Positions 54,019 through 63,253 of a stretch of DNA of 64,000 nt are shown piece by piece. The notes beneath the pieces were generated by a model. It searched no databases. It had not been told where the DNA came from and saw only the letters and a list, made by a program, of their open reading frames with translations. A program made the translations under genes and the position numbers. Origin of the DNA: an uncultured Shewanella sp. (GTDB lineage: Bacteria > Pseudomonadota > Gammaproteobacteria > Enterobacterales > Shewanellaceae); contig NZ_CANLKR010000027.1 of NCBI RefSeq assembly GCF_947491715.1, positions 17,523 through 81,522 on the forward strand, given 5' to 3'. Position 1 is the stretch's first letter; every line of letters starts with the position of its first letter.

Positions 54019-55719
54019 TTAGTGTGCGTTTGTATTCCTTTTTGGTGTGTGAGTGCGTTGCTGCGTTAACTTATCGGCAAGAATAACCTTGTGGTTTTCA
54101 GCCTTTAGCGTAGGACGAGACAGTATCAAATCGGCTGCACGTTCAGCTAACATAATGGTTGGTGAGTTCAAGTTGCCATTGGGTATACTGGGAAAAATTG
54201 ACGAATCGACGACGCGCAATCCTTGTAATCCATGAACTTTTGTACTGGGATCGACCACGGCCATGTCATCAACGCCCATTTTACAAGAGCAAGAAGGGTG
54301 GTAGGCACTTTCTACAGAGCTTCTCACAAAGGCATCAATTTCTTCGTCGGTTTGAATATGCAACCCTGGTTGAATTTCTTCGCCGCGGTAATCATCAAGA
54401 GCGGGTTGGTTAATGATTTCACGGGTTAGCCTGACGCAAGCTCTAAAGCCTTCAATGTCGTCTTGATGCTCAAGGTAATTAAACTGAATGCGGGGAGCGA
54501 CCTTAGGATCTTTTGAGACTAAATCGACACTGCCACGGCTTTTGGGTTTATTATGGCCAATATGCACTTGAAACCCATGACCGGCAAAGGCTTCCTTACC
54601 GTCATAACGCATCGCGGCGGGTAAGAAATGATACTGAAGATCGGGCCATTCAAGGTTGGCCTTTGAGCGAATAAAGCCACAAGATTCAAAATGGTTAGTT
54701 GCGCCTAATCCACTCTTATTTAAAATCCAGCGTGTGCCGATAAATAGCTTATTTAAAGGGTCGAGTTTACCATTGAGTGAAATGGGTTTTAAGCACTTAA
54801 ATTGAAAGTAAAACTCTAAGTGATCTTGTAAATTTTGCCCCACACCCGGTAAATCATGTACCAACTCGACGCCAGCTTGTTTCAGTGTGTTTGCATTGCC
54901 AATACCCGATAACTGTAAAATATGCGGTGAGCCAATGGAGCCTGCACTTAAGATCACTTCTTTTTGGCAAAAGATGTCTTGTATTTTGCCTTTGCGTTCA
55001 ACACGGACGCCTTTAGCCTGTTTTCCTTCTAAGAGGACTTTATGCACTAAAGCATGGGTGATGACCGTCAAGTTACTGCGTTTCATGGCGGGGCGTAAAT
55101 ACGCGTTAGCCGTGGACCAACGTACGCCATTTTTAACCGTCATATGCATAGGGCCAAAACCTTCTTGCTGGGCCCCATTATAATCTGACGTGGCTAAATA
55201 GCCCGCATCCACACCGGCATCAACAAAGGCTTGATAAAGGGGGTTTTTCATTTCATTACCGTTATTCACGGCAAGGGGACCAGAATCCCCTCGATAATCA
55301 TTCCCACCAAAGGCCCAAGTCTCGGCTTTTTTAAAATACGGTAGGCAATGGGCGTAATCCCAATCCGTTGCGCCAAGTTGCTGCCACTCATCAAAATCTC
55401 TAGCATGGCCACGAACATAAACCATACCATTAATGGATGAGGAACCCCCTAAGACTTTACCACGCGGGCAATGCATTTGACGGTTATCCAAAAAGGGTTC
55501 GGGCTCGGTTTCAAATTGCCATGCGTATTTGGCGGTATTCATTGGAATGGACAAGGCAGTCGGCATTTGGATAAAAATGCTTTTGTCACTGCCACCGGTT
55601 TCCAATAGTAGTACTTGATTGCTGGGATCTTCCGATAATCGATTGGCTAATACACATCCTGCTGAGCCTGCGCCAACAATAATATAGTCGTAATGGTGTT
55701 GATTATTTGAGCCTATCAA
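54019..55719 (-). CDS. betA: choline dehydrogenase
   Basis: A 566-aa GMC oxidoreductase oxidising choline to betaine aldehyde. FAD binding: DYIIVGAGSAGCVLANRLSE. GMC signatures: CPRGKVLGGSSSINGMVYVR and ILSAGSIGSPHILQLSGIG. The C-terminal catalytic region has SAYHPSCSCKMG and NGNLNSPTIMLAERAADLIL. The start is an unusual TTG at 55719, supported by AAGGA six bases upstream. betB ends 9 bp upstream, so the two are cotranscribed. Confidence 0.95.
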   Translation of the reverse strand: MIGSNNQHHYDYIIVGAGSAGCVLANRLSEDPSNQVLLLETGGSDKSIFIQMPTALSIPMNTAKYAWQFETEPEPFLDNRQMHCPRGKVLGGSSSINGMVYVRGHARDFDEWQQLGATDWDYAHCLPYFKKAETWAFGGNDYRGDSGPLAVNNGNEMKNPLYQAFVDAGVDAGYLATSDYNGAQQEGFGPMHMTVKNGVRWSTANAYLRPAMKRSNLTVITHALVHKVLLEGKQAKGVRVERKGKIQDIFCQKEVILSAGSIGSPHILQLSGIGNANTLKQAGVELVHDLPGVGQNLQDHLEFYFQFKCLKPISLNGKLDPLNKLFIGTRWILNKSGLGATNHFESCGFIRSKANLEWPDLQYHFLPAAMRYDGKEAFAGHGFQVHIGHNKPKSRGSVDLVSKDPKVAPRIQFNYLEHQDDIEGFRACVRLTREIINQPALDDYRGEEIQPGLHIQTDEEIDAFVRSSVESAYHPSCSCKMGVDDMAVVDPSTKVHGLQGLRVVDSSIFPSIPNGNLNSPTIMLAERAADLILSRPTLKAENHKVILADKLTQQRTHTPKRNTNAH

Positions 55720-55728
55720 AACGGATCC

Positions 55729-57192
55729 TTAAAATGGACTTTCTAGGGATTGTAATCCCACATAAATGGCTTTTGTTTGGGTGTAATGTTTCAGGGTTTC
55801 AGTGCCATTTTCACGGCCGATCCCCGATAACTTATAACCGCCAACAGGCATTTCTGCAGGCGAAGCCCCATAGGCGTTTATCCAACAAATCCCTGCTTGC
55901 AATTGATGAATAACGCGATGAGCCCGTGTAATGTCTTGAGTAAAGACACCTGCGGCTAAGCCCATTTCGGTATCGTTTGCGCGTTCGATGACATTATCTT
56001 CGTCTTTGAAGGTCAGTACTGACATGACTGGGCCAAAAATTTCTTCACGACAAATGGTCATGTCATCTTGGCAGTCGGTGAAAATGGTAGGGGCAACGAA
56101 ATAGCCATTTTTGGCATTGTCAGGGTGTAATGAATGCCCACCTGTGAGTAAGGTTGCGCCTTCTTCAATCCCTTTATTGATATAGCCTAAGACCTTTTCT
56201 TGATGATCTTTTGAAATCAGTGCGCCAAAATTGGTGGCGGGATCCATAGGATCGCCACAAATAATATTGTCATTGGTTCTCTGTTTGAGCTTTTCAATGA
56301 ATTGGGGGTAGATATTGTCGTGTACGAATACCCGTGTGCCATTGGTACAAATTTCGCCTTGGGTATAAAAGTTACCTAACATGGCTGCTGAAACGGCATT
56401 ATCAAGATCCGCATCATCAAAGATAATCAGTGGCGATTTGCCGCCTAATTCCATGGTGACACTTTTTAGATTACTGGCCGCTGAGGCCATGACTTTTTTA
56501 CCGGTACCCACTTCACCCGTAAAAGAGACTTTAGCAATATCGGGGTGGCTGGTAAGCCATTGTCCGACTTTACCATCGCCTAATACGACGTTAAAGACAC
56601 CATTGGGCAATCCGGCTTGAGTGAAAATTTCTGCGAGCTTTAATGCGCCTAAGGGGGTTTCTTCTGACGGTTTGAAAATCATAGCATTACCGGCGGCAAG
56701 TGCAGGTGCTGATTTCCAACAGGCGATTTGTAAGGGATAATTCCATGCGCCAATGCCAGCACAAATACCGAGAGGTTCTGGGCGGGTGTAATAAAAATCG
56801 CCACCGACTTGTTGCTGAGTGCCTTCTAAGCCTGCGGCAATATTGGCAAAGAACTCAATGGAGTCTGCACCAGTGACAATATCAACCACACTGGCTTCTT
56901 GCCAAGGTTTACCTGTGTCTTTAACTTCAATTTCGGCTAATGTGTCGTTATGTTCACGTAATAAGCTGACCGCTTTAAGCAGAATGCGATTTCGCTCAAT
57001 CATGCTCATTTTCGACCAAATGGCAAAGCCTCTCTTCGCGCTGTCTATAGCGGCTTGTTGGACTTTCTCATCACTGGTATCGATATGATAAATGATGTCA
57101 CCCGTTGCGGGGTTGGTGACGGCAATGGGATTACTGTTATCGCTGGCTAAATATTGACCGTCAATGTAACTGTAATAATGCGGTAAGGTCAT
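55729..57192 (-). CDS. betB: betaine aldehyde dehydrogenase
   Basis: A 487-aa NAD(P)-dependent aldehyde dehydrogenase making glycine betaine. It shows PWNYPLQIACWKSAPALAAG, FTGEVGTGKKVMASAA, the catalytic Glu in VTMELGGKSPLIIFDDADL and catalytic Cys in TQGEICTNGTRVFV. GGAG precedes the ATG. It is first in the betB-betA pair; no betI repressor is next to it, consistent with control by the MarR/CosR-like protein instead. Confidence 0.95.
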   Translation of the reverse strand: MTLPHYYSYIDGQYLASDNSNPIAVTNPATGDIIYHIDTSDEKVQQAAIDSAKRGFAIWSKMSMIERNRILLKAVSLLREHNDTLAEIEVKDTGKPWQEASVVDIVTGADSIEFFANIAAGLEGTQQQVGGDFYYTRPEPLGICAGIGAWNYPLQIACWKSAPALAAGNAMIFKPSEETPLGALKLAEIFTQAGLPNGVFNVVLGDGKVGQWLTSHPDIAKVSFTGEVGTGKKVMASAASNLKSVTMELGGKSPLIIFDDADLDNAVSAAMLGNFYTQGEICTNGTRVFVHDNIYPQFIEKLKQRTNDNIICGDPMDPATNFGALISKDHQEKVLGYINKGIEEGATLLTGGHSLHPDNAKNGYFVAPTIFTDCQDDMTICREEIFGPVMSVLTFKDEDNVIERANDTEMGLAAGVFTQDITRAHRVIHQLQAGICWINAYGASPAEMPVGGYKLSGIGRENGTETLKHYTQTKAIYVGLQSLESPF

Positions 57193-58030
57193 GATGCGCT
57201 CCGTACGACATGAAAGGAGTGTGAGTCAATGGCATAATTGACATAATGAGCCATTTTGGATTTAAAAAAGGCGGGTAATAAAATCAATAACCGACTTAAT
57301 GTTTTTTTTTCGTTATAAAAAAAAGTGTTAAAGCTAAATATTAAAAATGCAGGCTTGTTTATGTAACTAAAGTTAATGGCCGAGACAAGCGTTGCATTTT
57401 GCTTTACATCAGGTGTCCACTTTTTACTATAAGTAATAGTTAAAACGGGATTTGTATTAATTGTTTCATTTATGTTTTTTATCTGTTGCTTTTGTCGCAG
57501 TTTTTTTGATGTAAATGGCATAAACAACTTAACTAAAAAAATGGCAAACAACGCCACTGAGCCCTTTTAATGGAGCCGTATATTAATACTTAGAGTTCAA
57601 ACTATCAACAAAAATAAAAGTCTTTGTCTAGGCCAAATGGAGTCATATGCATAAGCATTTCTTCTTTTAATAATGTTAACTTACTGGTTAGTATTGATTT
57701 AAGTTAATTTTGGAAATAGTTAGATGTGAAATTATTATTCAAATGTTTGTTTGAAATATAAGCTCTAAATAGGGTAGCTTTTACTACAAAAAGCCAAATT
57801 TAACGGTTTATTGAGCGGTGTGGTGACCGCCTTTTTGTAAAAAAATCGATAAATAAACGTGTCTATTACTAGGGGCTATCACTAGCGTTAAACGGAAAAA
57901 CAAGACAAACGTAAAATGGGTATAGCAGAAAGAAAACAGAGTAACCTAAAGCCATTCGCTTAAGGTTACTCTGTGTGCGTTTAAGGTGTTTGTTTATTCT
58001 CGGGTGCTGTCGTTGATATGAACGCTGAGG
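57193..58030. other. AT-rich intergenic region upstream of betB
   Basis: About 840 bp holding the bet promoter at its left side and the aceA terminator (57937-57973) at its right. A leftward frame at 57189-57557 overlaps the betB start and has no family features; I reject it. I see no betI. Confidence 0.5.
57937..57973 (-). terminator. rho-independent terminator of aceA
   Basis: A perfect 11-bp stem (cagagtaacct / aggttactctg) with a 15-nt loop. On the minus strand it is followed by a T-rich run (ttttcttt). Confidence 0.8.
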
Positions 58031-59611
58031 TTAAAATTGATTCATGGTATTGTCTTTACCAGAGGCTTTCAGTGCCTGATCCCCTGAGAAATACTCTTTA
58101 TGATCATCGCCCATGTCAGAGCCCGCCATGTTTTGATGTTTAACACAGGCAATGCCTTGACGAATTTCTTTGCGCTGCACATTCGCCACATAGCCCAACA
58201 TGCCCATGTCACCGAAATAGTCTTTGGCTAAATTATCCGTCGATAGCGCCGCAGTATGGTACGTCGGTAAGGTGATCAAATGGTGGAAAATCCCCGCTTC
58301 ACGTGCCGCGTCGGCTTGGAAAGTGCGAATTTTTTCATCGGCTTGCTGTGCTAATTCACTGCTGTCATATTCCACATTCATCAAATCAGCACGCTCATAG
58401 GCACTCATGTCTTGACCCGTCGCTTTCATGGCGTCAAACACTTGTTGGCGGAAATTAAGCGTCCAATTGAATGAGGGTGAGTTATTGTAAACCAATTTGG
58501 CATTAGGGACGGTTTGGCGAATGGCATTGACCATGGCCCCAATTTGTGCCACATGGGGCTTTTCGGTTTCAATCCACAATAAATCGGCGCCATTTTGAAG
58601 AGAGGTAATGCAATCGAGCACGCACCTTTCTTCTCCTGTACCTTGTCTAAATTTAAATAAGCCATTGGGTAAACGATGGGGTTTGACGAGCTTACCTTGT
58701 TGCTTAAAGACAATATCACCATTACTGATGTCATCGAGGCTGACTTCTGTGGTTTCTAAGAAGGCATTATATTGCTCACCTAAGTCACCGGGGGTGTTGG
58801 TGACGGCAATTTTTTGCGTCAGGCCTGCACCCAATGAATCGGTACGGGCGACAATGACACCATTGTCAATGCCAAGCTCTAAGAAGGCATAACGCACGGC
58901 ATTAATTTTGGCGAGAAATTCTACATGGGGCACAGTGACTTTACCGTCTTGATGACCGCATTGTTTAACATCAGAGACTTGATTTTCAAGTTGAATGCAG
59001 CAAGCGCCTGCTTCGATCATCTGTTTTGCCATTAAATAGGTGGCTTCTTCATTACCAAAGCCTGCATCGATATCGGCAATAATGGGCACGACATGGGTTT
59101 CGAAATTATCGATTTTAGCTTGTATGGCTTGCTTTTCATGGACTGGCGCCTTATCGAGCTGGCGAAATAGACCGCCTAATTCACGGGCATCCGCTTGACG
59201 CAAAAAGGTGTAGAGCTCTTTGATAAGTGACGCGACAGAGGTTTTTTCATGCATAGATTGATCTGGCAACGGGCCAAACTCAGAGCGCAGGGCGGCCACC
59301 ATCCAGCCAGATAAATACAAATAACGTCGCTTAGTGGTTAATAAGTGCTTTTTAATGGAGATCATTTTTTGTTGGCCAATAAAACCATGCCAACAGCCTA
59401 AGGATTGCGTATATTGTGATGAGTCCGCGTCATAATTTGCCATGTCCTCACGCATGATGTCGGCGGTATATTGAGCAATATCCAAGCCGGTTTTGAATCG
59501 GTTTTGCAGTCTCATGCGGGCAACGGCATCGGCATTGATTGCGTTCCAGCTCGTTCCTTCAGCATTAATCAAGCTTGCAGCTTCATCTATCTGGTTTCTG
59601 TAGTTCGACAT
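58031..59611 (-). CDS. aceA: isocitrate lyase
   Basis: A 526-aa glyoxylate-shunt enzyme splitting isocitrate to succinate and glyoxylate. The active-site loop is DVKQCGHQDGK with Cys218; metal-binding segments are IIADIDAGFGNEEATYLM and ACCIQLENQ. The length and KQCGHQ loop mark the longer subgroup (about 530 aa, as in Pseudomonas) rather than the 434-aa E. coli form. No malate synthase gene is adjacent. AAAGGAA precedes the ATG. It is divergent from a LysR regulator. Confidence 0.95.
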   Translation of the reverse strand: MSNYRNQIDEAASLINAEGTSWNAINADAVARMRLQNRFKTGLDIAQYTADIMREDMANYDADSSQYTQSLGCWHGFIGQQKMISIKKHLLTTKRRYLYLSGWMVAALRSEFGPLPDQSMHEKTSVASLIKELYTFLRQADARELGGLFRQLDKAPVHEKQAIQAKIDNFETHVVPIIADIDAGFGNEEATYLMAKQMIEAGACCIQLENQVSDVKQCGHQDGKVTVPHVEFLAKINAVRYAFLELGIDNGVIVARTDSLGAGLTQKIAVTNTPGDLGEQYNAFLETTEVSLDDISNGDIVFKQQGKLVKPHRLPNGLFKFRQGTGEERCVLDCITSLQNGADLLWIETEKPHVAQIGAMVNAIRQTVPNAKLVYNNSPSFNWTLNFRQQVFDAMKATGQDMSAYERADLMNVEYDSSELAQQADEKIRTFQADAAREAGIFHHLITLPTYHTAALSTDNLAKDYFGDMGMLGYVANVQRKEIRQGIACVKHQNMAGSDMGDDHKEYFSGDQALKASGKDNTMNQF

Positions 59612-59666
59612 AATAATTCCTTTTTTAACAAATTGATTAGCAGCGTTTGATTACTCATCAAATAGT

Positions 59667-59696
59667 AGTAATATTACTCTAAATTAGTCTAATTTA
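59667..59696. promoter_or_regulatory. tandem palindromes in aceA/LysR divergent promoter
   Basis: A perfect 12-bp palindrome (agtaatattact, 59667-59678) adjoins a perfect 17-bp one (taaattagtctaattta, 59680-59696). Their position between the divergent genes and a LysR-like half-site spacing suggest operators for the neighbouring regulator. Confidence 0.6.
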
Positions 59697-59722
59697 TAGT
59701 TTGTATTTTCGGTATTTATCTT

Positions 59723-60667
59723 ATGAATATATCTCGTATTGATTTGAATTTGTTGGTTTATTTAAATGTTTTATTACGTGAGAAGAATGTTACTCGTGCG
59801 GCGGATCAACTGGGGATCAGTCAACCAGCAATGAGTAATGGATTGAAAAGACTAAGAACTTTATTTAATGATCCACTGCTTATTCGCACCAGCCAAGGGA
59901 TGACGCCCACCGAGCGTGCAAAGGAGCTTGAACCCGCCATCCGCTCACTGCTTATTGAACTGGAAAAAGCAGTCCAACCGCGAGCGGATTTTGATGCTGC
60001 CAAGAGTCACCGCGTATTTAGGATCATGGCCAGTGATTATGCTGAAGCCACCTTATTGCCGCTATTAATTGCTCGCCTTCGCAATGAAGCGCCCAATATC
60101 ATTTTGGATATCATGACCCCCAGTGATGTGAATTTTCCTGATGTAGAGCAAGGGACGGTGGATATGGTGATTAATCGCTTTGACAGTATTCCGCAATCCT
60201 TTCATCAAAAAGTATTATGGCGAGATGACTTTAGCTGTTTGATCAATAAAACCCATCCTGTGCTCAATGATTTTCATCTTGAAAGCTATTTAGAGGCGCA
60301 CCATGTATGGGTCAGCAAAACGGGGATGGGCGTTGGCGTTGGCATGGATCCTGCTGATGTGCAACGCTTAGGTTGGGTTGATGAAGCCTTAACTCGTATT
60401 GGTAAAAAACGCCGTATTACCGTGTTTACTCGGCATTATCAAGCGGCCTGCTCCTTGGCTGAACGGCAAGATCTCATTGCCACTGTGCCCAGTAAAATGG
60501 CGCGCCTGCAACAGAGTAATCCTAAGGTGCTGATTGTTAAACCGCCGTTTGATATTCTGCCCATTGAGCTCACCATGGCTTGGAGCCCGCTACTTCAGCA
60601 CAATCCCGGCCACCGCTGGATGCGAGAAATGCTCACCGAAACGGCTCATACTATTGATAAGGGGTAA
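59723..60667 (+). CDS. LysR-family transcriptional regulator
   Basis: A 314-aa LysR protein: helix-turn-helix VTRAADQLGISQPAMSNGLKRLRTLF at residues 23-48, then DPLLIRTSQGMTPTERA, and a substrate-binding domain beginning HRVFRIMASDYAEATLLPLL. Being divergent from aceA with palindromes between, it probably controls aceA and itself; the effector is unknown. No clear ribosome site before the ATG. Confidence 0.88.
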   Translation: MNISRIDLNLLVYLNVLLREKNVTRAADQLGISQPAMSNGLKRLRTLFNDPLLIRTSQGMTPTERAKELEPAIRSLLIELEKAVQPRADFDAAKSHRVFRIMASDYAEATLLPLLIARLRNEAPNIILDIMTPSDVNFPDVEQGTVDMVINRFDSIPQSFHQKVLWRDDFSCLINKTHPVLNDFHLESYLEAHHVWVSKTGMGVGVGMDPADVQRLGWVDEALTRIGKKRRITVFTRHYQAACSLAERQDLIATVPSKMARLQQSNPKVLIVKPPFDILPIELTMAWSPLLQHNPGHRWMREMLTETAHTIDKG

Positions 60668-60706
60668 TTTTGTGGATGGCCATCCATAGGTGTGGCCTTC
60701 AAAGAG

Positions 60707-60782
60707 TCTAGTGATATTGAATTGCTGCCGCAGGCTTAAGGTCGTGAGTTTCACACTCACAGTGGGAGGATCTAGAATAGCG
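60707..60782 (+). repeat. hairpin repeat unit A
   Basis: Begins tctagtgatattgaattgct, contains aaggtcgtgagtttcacactc and a 6-bp stem (gtgagt / actcac). It is homologous to the next unit. Confidence 0.7.
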
Positions 60783-60864
60783 TCTAGCGATATTTGAGTT
60801 GAATTGCTGCCAGCAGGGTTAAGGTCGTGGATGCCCATCCACAGAAGGGGATCATAAACTAGCG
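60783..60864 (+). repeat. hairpin repeat unit B
   Basis: Begins tctagcgatatttgagttg and contains a 7-bp stem (gtggatg / catccac) at the position of unit A's stem. Both arms changed together, so pairing is preserved. A third partial copy of the stem is at 60671-60689. Confidence 0.7.
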
Positions 60865-60995
60865 TTTGGTCTTATTCATATTTGATATTCCATTGAGTGC
60901 CATAGCAGTAATGGTATTAATCGCTTCCAGCGGGTTTTGTGCAGATACCTCTGCTAGACGCTGTGAAGCCATCCATGGCCGCTTTACGGTTTCAT

Positions 60996-61031
60996 CCTTG
61001 AAACCGAAACTAGCAGATGCATCTACACGGG
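60996..61031 (-). repeat. interspersed 36-bp repeat, copy 2
   Basis: Exact reverse complement of 17413-17448. Here it also overlaps an 8-bp hairpin (cggtttca 60987-60994 with tgaaaccg 60999-61006). Confidence 0.85.
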
Positions 61032-61144
61032 ATTGTTAAAGCAAAGACAAAAGCAAAGGGGACGTCTTCGAATTAGCTTTATGGGATAAAGTGTGAGCTA
61101 TCTCTATGGTTTTATATTGGCTTAGTTTAAAAGTAAACATTATG

Positions 61145-61174
61145 TTTACATAAGTAACATTTGAGGGTATTTTG
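61145..61174 (+). repeat. interspersed 30-bp repeat, copy 2
   Basis: Matches 6843-6872 at 29 of 30 positions. It lies about 170 bp before the DUF4365 gene. Confidence 0.75.
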
Positions 61175-61341
61175 TTGGCTGTTTAGGCTTATAGCTTAGC
61201 TTGATTAATATTTACATTGCTTAACAATGGGTTAGTTGTGTGCTCTAGCTTAATGATTTGTTTTAAAAAAAGAGTAAGCAGTCTGGAAGATTATCCTGCT
61301 GCTGTTGAATAAGCTGTTAGCTGCCTACGAATGGAGAATCG

Positions 61342-63165
61342 ATGAACGCGAAAGAAATTGGACGCAAAGCAGGCAGGGTACTCGAATTCTATTTACCTGA
61401 TCACTGGATATTTAGATCACAGGAAGATCAAGAAGATTACGGTATTGATGGTGAAATTGAACTTGCTAATGAATCTGACAATGCAACAGGGTTTATCTTT
61501 AAGGCTCAAATTAAAGGCCAGAAAGCAGTTTCCATTATCGAAAATGGAACCACTGCATCTTTCAGTCTTAAGCTTGAAAGACTTAGATATTACATGCAAG
61601 AAGTAGAGATTCCGGTAATTCTGATTGTTGTGGACGTAACCACAAAAAAAATTTTTTGGAAAAGCCTACAGGATGATGCTCAACTTAGGGAAAGCATGAA
61701 TTTGGCCTTGGACAATAGCCAGAAGAACATCGCTATTCACATCCCAGTAACCGATACACTACCTGAGAAGGATGAAGAACTGTTAGCGTCCGTCGAAGCC
61801 AATATGAACTGGTTGAGGGCAAGCGCACTAAGTAGAATGACCTCACCAATTGAGACCATGATAAAAAAGTCTCCTGATGTGCTTATTGCAGAAATGCTAG
61901 AAAAATCAAAGCAAACGAATTTTCATTTGTTTAGTGAGGCCTTTGAAAGGCTCTATGTAAGTGGTGAGTTCGATGCATTATTTGATAATGCTAAGGATGT
62001 CTTAAACTCTGCTACTGAAAAAGTAGAAACTAGATTTTGTGCAGGCCTCTATATAGAGCGCGTCTACTTACAAAAGGTAGATCCAAGGTCAGAAGAATAT
62101 CAAAGATTATGCTTCAATTTGTATGTGTTACTTATAGAGCTGGTTAGAGAAAATAAAGCAAAAGAGTACATTCGTCTATATTCTGTACTATTGCTGCGAA
62201 GCATCAGATTAAAAATATCAGTCGATGCCGACTATCACTATTATCTGTCTGCAAAAATGTCAGAGAATGATGACTTAACTAAGTGGGTTGTCGATTTTTC
62301 AAGATCTCAAGTGGTGCTAAGGGCTGCAAAGGAAGTTGAGAAAGTTGTACATCTTATAAATAGAATTATCTTCTCAGGAAATAAGTACCTGTTGCTTGAA
62401 GCTCTACCTAGAATAGGAACTAAGGTTGCAGTATTTGCACATAGATTGTCTATGGATGGGCTGGATGAACAGTCGAATTACTTATATACATGGATGAAAT
62501 TTTGTATCGATTTATCCATTGATCTTTCTAAAGAGTTGGATCAAGAGAATTTCATAGCTGAAATACTCGTTTTGAATTCAACCTTTAAGATAAACACCCC
62601 AGAAGCGGACTTTCATCTTGATGAGTCCTTTGAGTTATCCAAGCTCATTAAGAATGAATCTATAAAGACTAGTGTTACTGATACGATTGCTAAGATAAAA
62701 GCTGATATTAAGAAAAACAATGAAGATGCAACCCCAGAGGATGAGTTAAAGTTTTTTCGTGAAAGGGCAAAAGCTTTAGGGTTCAACTATGACGACCCTA
62801 AAGATGAAATGGGTCAGATAATAAAACAAGGACTTAAAGACTATAACCCTGAAAGAGTTATCAAGGATTGTGAGAATCTAATAGTATTCCCTTCTAGTGC
62901 GCAAGGAATCCCGGCTAGAATGCTAGGATTACCATCCGCAGCGATGAAGTGGGTGCATTGCATAAAAATGGGACATGCTATGGGAGGCTGGGATTTAGAT
63001 AATATTTACAAGTCGCCTATTGAAGAATTCGGTTTCAAAAATCAGTATTGTAAAAGCTGTGAGCATAGAAACCCAAGGACTAGCGACTGGCATTGGAATA
63101 GTAAATGGCAAAATGAAGAGATGCAAAAACATAAAGAAATTATCACGAAAATTGACTCGATGTGA
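61342..63165 (+). CDS. DUF4365 nuclease-like protein (integron cassette gene)
   Basis: A 607-aa protein whose N-terminal 150 residues match DUF4365, a PD-(D/E)XK-like fold: GRKAGRVLEFYLPDHWIFR, EDYGIDGEIEL and FIFKAQIKGQK give the Asp...Gln/Glu-x-Lys pattern. The central 400 residues are helical, TPR-like in feel, without a family I recognise. The C-terminus has IKMGHAMGGWDLDNIY and a possible zinc knuckle YCKSCEHRNPRTSDWHW. DUF4365 proteins are frequent in defence islands, so an abortive or restriction-type anti-phage role is plausible but unproven. GGAG lies six bases before the ATG. The stop codon is 7 bp before an attC site. Confidence 0.75.
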   Translation: MNAKEIGRKAGRVLEFYLPDHWIFRSQEDQEDYGIDGEIELANESDNATGFIFKAQIKGQKAVSIIENGTTASFSLKLERLRYYMQEVEIPVILIVVDVTTKKIFWKSLQDDAQLRESMNLALDNSQKNIAIHIPVTDTLPEKDEELLASVEANMNWLRASALSRMTSPIETMIKKSPDVLIAEMLEKSKQTNFHLFSEAFERLYVSGEFDALFDNAKDVLNSATEKVETRFCAGLYIERVYLQKVDPRSEEYQRLCFNLYVLLIELVRENKAKEYIRLYSVLLLRSIRLKISVDADYHYYLSAKMSENDDLTKWVVDFSRSQVVLRAAKEVEKVVHLINRIIFSGNKYLLLEALPRIGTKVAVFAHRLSMDGLDEQSNYLYTWMKFCIDLSIDLSKELDQENFIAEILVLNSTFKINTPEADFHLDESFELSKLIKNESIKTSVTDTIAKIKADIKKNNEDATPEDELKFFRERAKALGFNYDDPKDEMGQIIKQGLKDYNPERVIKDCENLIVFPSSAQGIPARMLGLPSAAMKWVHCIKMGHAMGGWDLDNIYKSPIEEFGFKNQYCKSCEHRNPRTSDWHWNSKWQNEEMQKHKEIITKIDSM

Positions 63166-63172
63166 TCAAAGT

Positions 63173-63239
63173 TAACAAGGCGCTGCTGCCGGACAAGTTT
63201 TCCGCTGCGCTCTAAACTTGCCGCAGAGCGCGGCGTTAG
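63173..63239 (+). mobile_element. integron attC recombination site 1
   Basis: It opens with ttaacaaggcgctgctgcc and ends with gcagagcgcggcgttag, so the core is GTTAGCC. The halves pair imperfectly (aacaaggcgctgctgc against gcagagcgcggcgtt, plus caagttt with aaacttg), as attC hairpins do. It starts 7 bp after the DUF4365 stop. Confidence 0.85.
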
Positions 63240-63253
63240 CCGTAAAGGAATAT

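Larger units (their letters stand above)
60668..61341. other. repeat-rich intergenic region before cassette genes
   Basis: This stretch holds a palindrome (60673-60686), two copies of a 75-82 bp hairpin repeat (60707-60864), an inverted copy of the 36-bp repeat (60996-61031) and a copy of the 30-bp repeat (61145-61174). There is no integrase gene and no clear attI. Confidence 0.6.

Noticed and set aside
57189..57557. Leftward 122-codon frame upstream of betB, at the place of betI
   Set aside because: It has no helix-turn-helix or TetR features, is composed of AT-rich low-complexity sequence, and overlaps the betB start.
61210..61325. Possible attC or attI site before the DUF4365 gene (taacaatggg ... 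ctgttagct)
   Set aside because: The two ends barely pair and the core GTTAGCT deviates from GTTRRRY, so the left boundary of the first cassette stays undefined.
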